The translations under genes and the position numbers were made by a program. A DNA stretch of 44,393 nucleotides from Emcibacter sp. (GTDB lineage Bacteria > Pseudomonadota > Alphaproteobacteria > Sphingomonadales > Emcibacteraceae), in the NCBI GenBank assembly GCA_021741205.1, contig JAIOYI010000015.1, positions 1 to 44,393 on the forward strand. The letters run 5' to 3'. Of this stretch, positions 9,376 through 17,904 are shown in pieces (the stretch's first letter is position 1; every line of letters begins with the position of its first letter). The notes under the pieces were generated by a model. That model was not told the origin of the DNA. It saw only the letters and a program-made list of their open reading frames with translations, and ran no database searches.

Positions 9376-10979
9376 TATTTCTTCACACCATTCAAAAGAA
9401 ACTTCGCCTTAAGCCGTGCTTTATCAATTTTTCCAACTGGCAAAAGGGGTAACGTTTTTTCAATTATTATATGTTTAGGTATTTTATAATTAGCGAGCAA
9501 ACCCTTACAATGTTCTACGATATCGTTAACCTGAACATTAATTTCGGGACTAGGTTGAACATATGCTATGCCAATCTCGCCATATAATTCATCCGAAACC
9601 CCAAAAACAGCGGCCATCTCAACATCGGCACAGGCTTCCAGCGCCTGCTCGATCTCCCGAGGATAAATATTATACCCCCCCGACTTGAACATTTCCCCCA
9701 TTCGACCCAAAAGTTTCAGATTTCCATCAGATAGCTTCAACGCAAGATCACCAGTGTGAAACCAACCTGCCTTATCAATTGCCTCACTGGTTTCCTTAGG
9801 GCGATTCCAATATTCAGTCATGATAAAGTCACCTCTGACCAATATTTCGCCCTGCGCACCATCTTCCACATCATTGCCCGAACTGTCTATTAGACGCACT
9901 TCATATTCTGGAACAGGCTTGCCTATTGAATCTTTTAAAACACCCACATCAGCCGTTGGGTCTATAAAAGTGACAGAACCAACCGTTTCCGTTAGACCAT
10001 AACAGCTGGTCAAGCGAGGGGATATTTTCAACAGCTGACCAATGAGGTCTTCTGAGGCCGCCGCACCGCCCCATCCGATCAATTGTATGGAACTCAAATC
10101 ATAATCCCTAAAGTTTTCAAGCCCCATACAAAATTGTAAAGTTGTCGGAATTCCGCCCCACATGGTTATCTTTTCTTTTGCAATCTGTGCCAATGACGCT
10201 TCTGGATCAAAATTCTCCATAAAGAATATGGTTCCCCCTGCAACTAGGCAAAAACAAGATACATCACCAACACAAGCCACATGATTTATGGGGAAGAAAT
10301 TTTCCAACCGAACCGGCGAAACATCATAATGCCCAACTTGATTTCGACTGCATCTTACCAAACCACGATGAGGCAATAATGCGCCTTTTGGTTTCCCAGT
10401 ACTGCCCGATGTATAGACAATTAGTGCAGAGTCCTTGGCCTCTACTTTTTCTCTTGCATCAGCAAGCTGTTCATCGGAAATTTGAACGGCAAGGTCTTTA
10501 AAGTCCGGCAGTGTTTCAAAATCAGAATTTTCTCGATTATCATCAAGAAGCACTAGACGGGATATTTCCCTATTCTGCCCTAATATTTCATGTAATTCAT
10601 GGGAAAATACACGTTCTCCTATGACATCATAAGCAAAAACCACCTTTGGTTTAGCATCAGAAATAACATAAAGATATTCTTCCAGTTTATATTTGGGGTT
10701 CAAACCAAGCCAAATAGCACCAATAGATGCAGACGCGAGAAAAAGTGACCAGAAATGGTGATTTGGCGGCGACAGTGTGGCTACTCTATCCCCCTTACCA
10801 GTGCCAGAAGCAAGCAGCGCCTTAGCAAGCATATCAACCTCTTGCTGAAGGTCTTTATAGTTCCAACGAATATCACCACACACAACAGCTTCATTTGCTG
10901 GGCTCACTTCTGCATAGTAGTCCACATAATCAGTGATTCTATTCAAAAACGGTAAATTATCGACTCTTTCTTGGTTCAT
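9375..10979 (-). CDS. AMP-forming acyl-CoA ligase (ANL superfamily)
   Basis: This 534-residue adenylate-forming enzyme would activate a carboxylic acid to its CoA thioester using ATP. The phosphate-binding motif is LIVYTSGSTGKPKGALLPH, followed by SCYGLTETVG, the hinge region GWFHTGDLALKLSDGNLKLL and the C-terminal motif GGYNIYPREIEQAL. The catalytic lysine is probably the one in LPVGKIDKARL. Such enzymes act on fatty, aromatic or branched acids, and the sequence does not decide which. It starts 4 bp after the permease stop and overlaps the carboxylase start by one base. This tight order suggests that one acid is imported, activated and carboxylated in succession. Confidence 0.92.
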   Translation of the reverse strand: MNQERVDNLPFLNRITDYVDYYAEVSPANEAVVCGDIRWNYKDLQQEVDMLAKALLASGTGKGDRVATLSPPNHHFWSLFLASASIGAIWLGLNPKYKLEEYLYVISDAKPKVVFAYDVIGERVFSHELHEILGQNREISRLVLLDDNRENSDFETLPDFKDLAVQISDEQLADAREKVEAKDSALIVYTSGSTGKPKGALLPHRGLVRCSRNQVGHYDVSPVRLENFFPINHVACVGDVSCFCLVAGGTIFFMENFDPEASLAQIAKEKITMWGGIPTTLQFCMGLENFRDYDLSSIQLIGWGGAAASEDLIGQLLKISPRLTSCYGLTETVGSVTFIDPTADVGVLKDSIGKPVPEYEVRLIDSSGNDVEDGAQGEILVRGDFIMTEYWNRPKETSEAIDKAGWFHTGDLALKLSDGNLKLLGRMGEMFKSGGYNIYPREIEQALEACADVEMAAVFGVSDELYGEIGIAYVQPSPEINVQVNDIVEHCKGLLANYKIPKHIIIEKTLPLLPVGKIDKARLKAKFLLNGVKK

Positions 10980-10983
10980 AATC

Positions 10984-12351
10984 CTAGAGTCTTTCTGTTT
11001 TAATTTGGGTCAATTTCTCAATTTGTTCTTCAAATCTGGATAGGACGTCTACGCCTTTGCGTTTCATCCAAACAGATACAGCGAAAAAATAAACGACCCC
11101 TAACGAAATCAAACCGACTAATAAAAGTACAAGTGATAATTTTTCAATAATTGTTACAATAATGAACGCACTAGAAACTATAATAAGTGCAATTGCTACA
11201 AAACGGATAAGCCAAACTGGTATTTTAAATGCAGATTTCTCATATTGTATTGGCATCCTTTGCGGAATGCGCCAAACACAAATGGCCAGAAATATCTGTT
11301 GCAACATAATCCCCATCACCGCAACAATGGCTAATTCCTCAACACGATTTCCGGATAAAATAGCTATACAGGACAATAACATCAGTAATAATATTGCTTT
11401 CCTTGGCGTGTGCGAGGATCCTGACATCTCGCCGATAGCTTTAGGCAGAAAACCAGATAGAGCAACCACCATGATATCCCTAGAATAAGCCAATATCAGA
11501 CTGTTAATAGATGTGGCCGCAGCCGCTAATATAGCTAGCACAAATATATTTAAGACCCAACTCGGCATTATTTGTCGAGCAATGGACAAAATAGCGACTT
11601 CTCCTTCAGGAATGAATAAAGAAGTGCCTGCAATTGCTAAAGAGACGGCTAGATAGACAGACAAAACAATCAAAAAAGTAACTGCAAGCCCAATTGGTAT
11701 ATTCCTACTAGGTCGCTCTATCTCGCCGCCTAGCTCAAGAAGAAGCACAAAGCCCCCAAAAGAAAAATAGGCCGTTGTCGCCGCAAGCAGCACAGCCCCA
11801 TAGCCATTTGGCACAAAAGGTTGCATTTTCTGCATATCAAAATGAGGGAGACTGCCCACCAAAAATAACATCAACGCCAGTAAAAAAATAATAACTAATG
11901 CAGCTTGCACCCGTACAACAATATTAGGTGAGATTACATTTAAAATACCAAAAAACAACACAACAGTAATAGCCACGAAGGTCTTATCAAATGTAGGTAT
12001 AAAGTTATAAAAATAATCCGCAAACCCATAGGCCATAAATGCATTGGCAACAACGGCAGCAATCAACAAAACCCAGATGATCAAAAAACCAAAGAAGGGG
12101 GAAACCAATTTTGAAATTGCAACAAATGAGCCACCATCAGACGGCAACACAACACCTATCTGTGCCGTAACTACACAACTGAGCAGCGCCACAAGCCCCG
12201 CAATGAGGTAAGATACCGTAACCGCAGGTCCAGCCATTTCAACGAGCTGGCCCGGCAGAATAAACGCGGATACTCCGATAATAAATCCTGTGATCGTGAA
12301 GATAACACCCCACAACCCAATCCCTTGCTTACCATTCAATCCTGTTGACAT
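10984..12351 (-). CDS. APC-superfamily amino acid/polyamine-type permease
   Basis: This 455-residue membrane protein has about 12 hydrophobic segments and the APC-type first helix GLWGVIFTITGFIIGVSAFI. Family members import amino acids, polyamines or related organic acids by proton or sodium symport or by exchange. The start was placed at ATG 12351 because AGAGGAAAG lies just upstream; an upstream ATG at 12372 lacks such a site. It heads the operon permease, ligase, carboxylase, dehydrogenase. Its promoter (12408-12435) carries a TetR-type palindrome in the spacer and is divergent from the TetR gene, so induction by the pathway's own substrate or CoA ester is likely. Confidence 0.88.
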   Translation of the reverse strand: MSTGLNGKQGIGLWGVIFTITGFIIGVSAFILPGQLVEMAGPAVTVSYLIAGLVALLSCVVTAQIGVVLPSDGGSFVAISKLVSPFFGFLIIWVLLIAAVVANAFMAYGFADYFYNFIPTFDKTFVAITVVLFFGILNVISPNIVVRVQAALVIIFLLALMLFLVGSLPHFDMQKMQPFVPNGYGAVLLAATTAYFSFGGFVLLLELGGEIERPSRNIPIGLAVTFLIVLSVYLAVSLAIAGTSLFIPEGEVAILSIARQIMPSWVLNIFVLAILAAAATSINSLILAYSRDIMVVALSGFLPKAIGEMSGSSHTPRKAILLLMLLSCIAILSGNRVEELAIVAVMGIMLQQIFLAICVWRIPQRMPIQYEKSAFKIPVWLIRFVAIALIIVSSAFIIVTIIEKLSLVLLLVGLISLGVVYFFAVSVWMKRKGVDVLSRFEEQIEKLTQIKTERL

Positions 12352-12407
12352 TTCTTTCCTCTGGCCCAACAAACATAGCCAATTGGGTATATTTAAAACA
12401 TACGCAG

Positions 12408-12435
12408 ATTATAAACCAACCATATGGTTAGTCAA
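12408..12435 (-). promoter_or_regulatory. Promoter of the permease-ligase-carboxylase-dehydrogenase operon
   Basis: On the minus strand TTGACT (complement of 12430-12435), a 16-bp spacer and TATAAT (complement of 12408-12413) form a near-consensus promoter. The palindromic operator at 12415-12432 fills the spacer, which is the expected position for a repressor that blocks RNA polymerase. Confidence 0.75.
12415..12432. promoter_or_regulatory. Putative operator for the adjacent TetR regulator (site 1)
   Basis: ACCAACCATATGGTTAGT is an 18-bp near-perfect palindrome with the 12-bp perfect core AACCATATGGTT. It lies between the divergent permease and TetR genes and recurs with two changes at 16270-16287. 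Recurrence in the two divergent control regions around the TetR gene is the main support. Confidence 0.75.
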
Positions 12436-12545
12436 CAATCTATATAGATAATATTATGACCATCTGTTAATATAAACAAACAATTTGCCAAGTCTTGATA
12501 ACATGCGTTATGAAAGCTTCATGTATTAGATAAGGAATGTGGAAA

Positions 12546-13160
12546 ATGAAAAATACTGGGCCGGACCTCACAATTTTTGACCGAAGCGCCATCCATGATG
12601 CCCGCAAAGGTGTCTTGCTACAAGTTGCTGGCCATCAATTCACGGAAAAAGGATTTCATAATACGTCACTGGAATCTATTGCGAAGCTGCTTAAACTCAC
12701 CAAAGCGGGCCTATACCATTATGTCCAAAACAAGGAGGAACTTCTTTATCTATGTTACAAGGATGCCATTGAATCAGCTGAACAATGTATGGAGCAAGCC
12801 GAACAGCTGGATTGCAAGGCGCCAGAAAAGATAGCGGCTTATATAAAAAATCATATAACAAAATTTAACCAGCCTACTGGATATTTTATTATCTTGTCCG
12901 AGTTTTATTCCTTAAGCCCTGAGCATCAAGAAGAACTTAAAGAACGGGCAAAACTAGTTGACCATCACATGAATAAGCTGGTGGAAGAAGGCATCAAAGA
13001 AGGTAGTATAAACGCCTGTGATGCCTCATTAGTTGTCCTTGCTATTCAGGGGGCCTTGAACTGGATTCCCAAATGGTATTCTTCCGATGGCAAATATGAC
13101 ATTGATAAAATAGCGGATAGCTTCATTGAATTTTTCAATAAGGGCCTACTAACTCGTTAA
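12546..13160 (+). CDS. TetR-family transcriptional regulator
   Basis: This protein of 204 residues has an N-terminal helix-turn-helix: GHQFTEKGFHNTSLESIAKL followed by LTKAGLYHYVQNKEELLYLC, the usual TetR recognition-helix pattern. The remaining helical part would bind a ligand, probably an acyl-CoA or a related pathway compound, judging by its neighbours. ATG 12546 was preferred over ATG 12537 because AAGGA is only one base from the first ATG but well spaced from the second. The gene is divergent from the permease operon across a palindromic operator and converges on the dehydrogenase pseudogene 11 bp downstream. It probably represses both divergent regions that carry the palindrome. Confidence 0.9.
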   Translation: MKNTGPDLTIFDRSAIHDARKGVLLQVAGHQFTEKGFHNTSLESIAKLLKLTKAGLYHYVQNKEELLYLCYKDAIESAEQCMEQAEQLDCKAPEKIAAYIKNHITKFNQPTGYFIILSEFYSLSPEHQEELKERAKLVDHHMNKLVEEGIKEGSINACDASLVVLAIQGALNWIPKWYSSDGKYDIDKIADSFIEFFNKGLLTR

Positions 13161-13171
13161 GGTCAATAATC

Positions 13172-14304
13172 CTAAATAATATTCAGCCTTTTGGCGATAT
13201 TATTACGCATCATATTTGATGAACCGCCCAAAATGGGCATCAGTAAAATATCACGCACGTAACGTTCCATATCATATTCATCTGCACAGCCATAGGCTCC
13301 CATAACTTTCTGACATTCAAGAACAATTTCGACGGCCGTTTCGGTCACAAATAATTTTGCCATAGATGTCTCCGCTGAACAGGGGCGGTCATTATCGGCA
13401 AACCACGCCGCATAATAAAGCATATGTCGACAGGCAGCCAATTTTGTTTCCGCATCGGCCAAAACATGATTAATGGCCTGATATTGCGAAATAGGCTTGC
13501 CAAATTGTTCTCTTTCTTTCGCATAGGCACGTGCATCCTCAAGCGCGGCTCCTGCAATCCCCAACGCCATTGCGGTTAATTCCAACTTCTCCACATCAAG
13601 TGCTGGCCCCGCCAACATGGGCCAACCCATATTCCACCCCGCCTCACCACCAATTACATTCTCAAAAGGAATAACAACATCTTCAAAGGTCACGTCGGTC
13701 GTATGGGCATAACCTAGCCCCATATGGCCGATGGTCTCAATGGTGATCCCCTCGGCATCAGTGGGTATGAGCACAAATGATAGGTTTTTATATCTTGGGG
13801 CGTCTGCATCAGATCTCACTAGACAATAAATATAATCAGAAATATCTGCCGCCGTACACCAACGCTTTGTCCCATTTATGGTCACCGACTTGCCATCATC
13901 AGAACGGGTCGCTTTGGTGGTAACGCTGGGTAAGTCTCCGCCAACATTAGGCTCTGACAAGCCGTAAGCAAACAGCATTTCACCATTGGCTAGTTTTGGC
14001 AGAAATTTCTTTTTTTGCTCATCCGTGCCGCTTTCCGATATATTAATTCCATCATAAAAAGCACAGTGGATGTAAGGCCCGCCCAAAGATGTGCCACGAC
14101 GGCATAGCTCCTCAATAACGGTAATAGCGGCAACCAGATCGCGACCAAGACCCCCTATTCTTCAGCTACCGTTAACCCACAAACGCCCAGCTCCGATAAT
14201 TTTTGAAAAACTTTCTTAGGAAAATATCTTGCCTTATCCCAACGGCGAACCTTATCGCGCGGCATTTCTTTTTCAATGAATTTCCGCAAAGTCTCTCGCA
14301 TCAT
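13172..14304 (-). pseudogene. Acyl-CoA dehydrogenase with a single-base frameshift
   Basis: Two frames together encode one acyl-CoA dehydrogenase of about 378 residues. The upstream frame (from about 14304) reads MMRETLRKFIEKEMPRDKV through LSELGVCGLTVAEE and then hits TAG. The next frame continues GGLGRDLVAAITVIEELCRR and MGGPYIHCAFYDGINISESG to the stop at 13172. One missing base next to 14155-14156 (expected EEYGGLG, seen EE-stop) explains it. The downstream part keeps YGLSEPNVGGDLPSVTTKA and the helix AYAKEREQFGKPISQYQAI. Translation may begin further upstream, at a non-ATG codon near 14337, since family similarity seems to start there. The gene follows the CocE/NonD gene by about 60 bp. 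Real inactivation or a base-calling error are both possible; the other genes in the window outside the IS are intact. Confidence 0.85.
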
Positions 14305-14364
14305 TGTTATATGTTCGGGTTCGTCAGTGTAATAAATATTACTATCCCTTTCTATATATAAAAT

Positions 14365-16200
14365 TCAGTTTGAAACCTTAGAAATAACAGGAAGCGATAG
14401 AGATGATGAATATTCAGCATTTCTTTGCACTGACCAAACAGGATCACCCCTTTCTGGTATTCTCAAGAAACTATCCTTATCATGTCCCGCTAAGGCCAAC
14501 CTTATGGAATAGCCCTTTGGTATCAAAATGGAGGTGGGTAACAATGAAAAAGATATTTTTTCCACATCTCCCACGGGCATCAATGCCGCATCTTTTCGCT
14601 CAAATGTATGATATGGTCCAGACATAACATAGGGAGGGGCTTCATCTGAAATCTTCCTGTGGATAAACCTTAATTCACCCTCAGTTATCATGGTAACAAT
14701 TCCCTCAGGTGAGATCATTTCCAAATAAGCGATAATACCGCCATCCCCATGACTTGATGATAAATATATATCCACAACAGGCGTTCCAGTAATCTCCATA
14801 GCACTTTCCAATGGTTCCGAATCGTAGACAAGCAAATCCCGATCCACCTCGGCCCTATTACCGTAAAAAACATCGGAGCCACCAAGTTGAGTTGACCAGC
14901 GGGTAGAGGAGCCTGTTCCAACTTCAAAATTCACTTTATAACCATCAGACCCCGACTTTTGTAATGTCTTGTCCTCTGATAACCTATTGTCTTCTGCTAA
15001 ATATAAGGTTTGATTATGTGTATCTTGCGGGGGCCAGACTTTTGTTGTTTTCCAGATATCTTCCCCCATGGTAAAATACCTAAGTTCCCGTAGATTTTCT
15101 TGTGCCTTACTCCCTGTCCTCATATAAGGGTCAAGAAATGCCAATATCTGCTTATATTGATCTTCTTGGCTCGGCTGGACCGGCGCATCTTTTACCTTGA
15201 AAGGATTAACATCCTGCCTTGCGCCATGGTTCCAAGGCCCAATAACATAAAGACCTGTCGCATTATATGATGAATATCGGGCCAAGATGCCCGCCGCAGT
15301 TCCTGAATCGCCCCAGCCACCCCAATGAAAAGCCGGAACAGCGGCTTCTTCTGCTTCCTTCATAAAGCGAAAAGGTGTTACAAAAGATGTAATGTCATCA
15401 TCTAAGCTCCGTGCTGATTTCTTATCGTCCCTATATTCAACAGACCGAAGAGATGTCGCGACATTAATATTATTTTTATGTTGTTCTACAGCTTCTGCCA
15501 ATTGTGTTTTATCCCCGTCATTATCGACGGGGCGCACACCAAGGATTACTGGTTTCTCGAGCGTTCCCATCCCTTCTCCCACACCGAATTTATTAAGATC
15601 CATAGCCCAAACCATATCGCCCCAATTGCTTGCTATAATCTTATTTCTAAATCCACCGGGAAAGACAAGCGATCTATACCAGTCAAAATCCGTAAAACGG
15701 GGCACTATCGCTTTCAACGCAGGATGTTTAATAAAACTTGAATGCTCCGCCGTATTACCCGCATAAGAAATGCCAAAAGTCGCCAGATTCCCATTAGACC
15801 AAGATTGCTTAATCACCCAATCAAAAACAGCACCAAAATCTTTGGTTTCCTGTAATGTAAATTCTCCTGCACGACTTCCATAAGACGCCCCCGTCCCGCG
15901 AACATCTACAATAATGACTGCATATCCAGCTTCATTAAAAAAATTCACAACCGAATTTCTTTGAATTTTCTGAGGGCTAAATTCTTTACTTCGCCAATAT
16001 CGCGTAAAATACACCATGGTCGGCAAGAGCGTATCTTGAGATATATTTTCCGGAAGCCAAATATCCGCTGCAAGAGGCGTTCCATCAGCAGTCTGAATAT
16101 ATTGCGCCCAGCTTTTATCATTCTGCGCGTTGGCAACGGCCAAAAATACCGTCAATACTGCACATGAAACAATTATTATATATTTATAAATTTTAGACAT
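14365..16200 (-). CDS. Secreted CocE/NonD-type (X-Pro dipeptidyl-peptidase S15-like) hydrolase
   Basis: This 611-residue alpha/beta hydrolase starts with a signal peptide, IYKYIIIVSCAVLTVFLAVA with a likely cut after ANA, so it acts outside the cytoplasmic membrane. The family-typical start of the mature part is TADGTPLAADIWLPE, followed by the oxyanion region DVRGTGASYGS, the nucleophile motif FGISYAG and the His region GPWNHGAR. The C-terminal beta-sandwich contains TGTPVVDIYLSSS and ends near SIRLALAGHD. Family members cleave esters, amides or X-Pro peptides, for example cocaine esterase and alpha-amino-acid ester hydrolase. ATG 16200 was chosen over the upstream ATG 16278 because it begins the signal peptide and has GGGAC upstream. 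The palindrome at 16270-16287 lies at its promoter. Confidence 0.88.
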   Translation of the reverse strand: MSKIYKYIIIVSCAVLTVFLAVANAQNDKSWAQYIQTADGTPLAADIWLPENISQDTLLPTMVYFTRYWRSKEFSPQKIQRNSVVNFFNEAGYAVIIVDVRGTGASYGSRAGEFTLQETKDFGAVFDWVIKQSWSNGNLATFGISYAGNTAEHSSFIKHPALKAIVPRFTDFDWYRSLVFPGGFRNKIIASNWGDMVWAMDLNKFGVGEGMGTLEKPVILGVRPVDNDGDKTQLAEAVEQHKNNINVATSLRSVEYRDDKKSARSLDDDITSFVTPFRFMKEAEEAAVPAFHWGGWGDSGTAAGILARYSSYNATGLYVIGPWNHGARQDVNPFKVKDAPVQPSQEDQYKQILAFLDPYMRTGSKAQENLRELRYFTMGEDIWKTTKVWPPQDTHNQTLYLAEDNRLSEDKTLQKSGSDGYKVNFEVGTGSSTRWSTQLGGSDVFYGNRAEVDRDLLVYDSEPLESAMEITGTPVVDIYLSSSHGDGGIIAYLEMISPEGIVTMITEGELRFIHRKISDEAPPYVMSGPYHTFERKDAALMPVGDVEKISFSLLPTSILIPKGYSIRLALAGHDKDSFLRIPERGDPVWSVQRNAEYSSSLSLPVISKVSN

Positions 16201-16269
16201 TATTTGTCCCTTATCACGCAATAAACCAACAACAATAGCAATAAAATCTTGACTAAGCTTCACATTTAA

Positions 16270-16287
16270 ACCTACCATATGGTTGGT
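16270..16287. promoter_or_regulatory. Putative TetR operator (site 2) between hydrolase and crotonase genes
   Basis: ACCTACCATATGGTTGGT differs from site 1 (12415-12432) at only two of 18 positions and is itself palindromic around CCATATGG. It sits in the divergent region, between TTGACA on the minus strand (complement of 16308-16313) and TTGACT on the plus strand (16249-16254). A bound regulator could therefore block both outgoing promoters. The -10 elements of these promoters are weak. Confidence 0.75.
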
Positions 16288-16354
16288 ATTTTAATCAACT
16301 AGTTTATTGTCAATCCTAATGTTAAATAAACATCATAAAAATTGAGTAGAAAAA

Positions 16355-17098
16355 ATGACATTTCATACAAAAATAGAAAACAACATAGCCGAAATTATTA
16401 TCAATGCACCGCCCGTTAATGCCTTAAACGGCAAGAAAATGTCCGAACTTTCCCTAGAGGTTACCCGCCTTGGCAATCTTCAAGAAGTAAAAGTTATCTT
16501 GATATATGCAGAAGGCCGTGGATTTTGCGCAGGTATCGACATTAAAGAATTGGGAGAAGGTGGAAACGCAATTCTTGAAGGCAACAAAGGTGCATTTGAG
16601 CTATTCGAGGCCATCCATCACTGTGCGATACCTGTCATTTCCGCAATTCATGGATATGCTTTGGGGGCTGGTGCTGCCATCGCTGGTGCAAGCGATATTG
16701 TATTTGCTGCTGAGGGCACCAAATTAGGTGTCCCAGAAATTAATGTGGGTATGCTTGGCGGCGGCTCTCATATGCTTCGGATGCTGCCCTTGCAAAAGGT
16801 CAGAAGCATGTATTTCACAGGCGAACCTATTCTGGCGGAAGAGGCCATAAAATATGGCGCTTTTGAAAAAGTCCTTCCTATGGATAAGTTGGTTCCTGTA
16901 GCCCGTGCTATGGCACAAAAAATTGCAACAAAAAGCCCTACGGCTTTACGTTATGCAAAATTGGCCCTCAATGGTATTGAGCCCGTTGACCTAGAAAAGA
17001 ATTATCGTTTTGAACAGGGCTTCACATACGCGATGTCACATTTGGACGAAGCGCAGGAAGCACGACAAGCTACCCTCAGAGAACGTAAAGACAAGTAA
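16355..17098 (+). CDS. Enoyl-CoA hydratase/isomerase family protein (crotonase 1)
   Basis: This 247-residue crotonase-fold protein has the substrate-pocket motif FCAGIDIKELGEG, the oxyanion segment ALGAGAAIAGASDIV and GVPEINVGMLGGG, in which the Glu of PEIN lies at the usual catalytic position. It would hydrate or isomerise an enoyl-CoA made by the neighbouring dehydrogenases. It lacks the long form's dehydrogenase part and is a normal single-domain length. It is the first gene of a two-gene operon with the SDR 12 bp downstream and faces away from the CocE/NonD gene across the TetR-type palindrome. Confidence 0.9.
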   Translation: MTFHTKIENNIAEIIINAPPVNALNGKKMSELSLEVTRLGNLQEVKVILIYAEGRGFCAGIDIKELGEGGNAILEGNKGAFELFEAIHHCAIPVISAIHGYALGAGAAIAGASDIVFAAEGTKLGVPEINVGMLGGGSHMLRMLPLQKVRSMYFTGEPILAEEAIKYGAFEKVLPMDKLVPVARAMAQKIATKSPTALRYAKLALNGIEPVDLEKNYRFEQGFTYAMSHLDEAQEARQATLRERKDK

Positions 17099-17110
17099 TA
17101 AGGACAGACC

Positions 17111-17890
17111 ATGATAAATTCTGATTTGATTAATTTTAGTCACAAAAAAATACTTGTCACCGGTGGCGTAAACGGCATTGGTCTTGCTACGGCTAAAACA
17201 TTTATATCTCTTGGTGCAGAAGTCATTATATGTGATCTAAATGAACAAAATTGTCAGGATACCGCATCATCCATCGGGGCGATCACTGGTTATGCGTGCG
17301 ATATATCAGACGAGGCATCGGTAATAGATGTTTTTAGCAAAACAATAGACCGATTAGGCGATCTGGACGTTGTTGTAAATTGTGCTGGCATCTCTGAAAA
17401 AATAGCTGGCACAAAACATCAAGAGCTGAGCGAATGGCAAAAAGTTATAGATGTCAACCTTAAGGGTAGTTTTCTCGTGGGGCGAGAGGCCGCAAAACAC
17501 ATGAAGAATGGCGGCTCTATAATCTTTCTATCCTCAGCGGCGGGAATCGATGCCATGGTGGCCTCAAACGGCTATGGCGTTGGCAAGGCAGGAATAATTA
17601 TGATGACAAAGACCATGGCCTGTGATCTGGCCCGTTATAATATTCGTGTCAATGCGGTTGCCCCTGGTTATACAGATACGCCCATGGCACAGAGTTTGTT
17701 CGATACCCTGCCCTTCGATAATAGTGTGTTTGAGAAACGAGCCCCCATGGGACGGCTCGCAACCCCAGAAGAAATTGCCAAACCCATTGCCTTTCTGGCC
17801 TCTCCCATGGCCGCTTACATAACGGGTATTGTTCTCCCCGTCGATGGGGGCTGGACAGCATTTGGGGGCTTGGGTAATGCGGCCAGATAG
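17111..17890 (+). CDS. SDR-family oxidoreductase (3-hydroxyacyl-CoA dehydrogenase-like)
   Basis: This 259-residue classical short-chain dehydrogenase has the cofactor motif VTGGVNGIGLATAKTF, Asp at the end of strand two (EVIICDLNE, suggesting NAD preference), NCAGIS, the catalytic Ser in IIFLSSAAG and YGVGKAG, which holds the Tyr and Lys. The C-terminal GRLATPEEIAKPIAFLASP and ITGIVLPVDGGW are typical of FabG-like members. With the crotonase just upstream it could supply hydration and oxidation of a branched or otherwise unusual acyl-CoA. It ends 14 bp from the convergent serine hydrolase gene. Confidence 0.9.
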   Translation: MINSDLINFSHKKILVTGGVNGIGLATAKTFISLGAEVIICDLNEQNCQDTASSIGAITGYACDISDEASVIDVFSKTIDRLGDLDVVVNCAGISEKIAGTKHQELSEWQKVIDVNLKGSFLVGREAAKHMKNGGSIIFLSSAAGIDAMVASNGYGVGKAGIIMMTKTMACDLARYNIRVNAVAPGYTDTPMAQSLFDTLPFDNSVFEKRAPMGRLATPEEIAKPIAFLASPMAAYITGIVLPVDGGWTAFGGLGNAAR

Positions 17891-17904
17891 CAAGGCCAAT
17901 ATCA

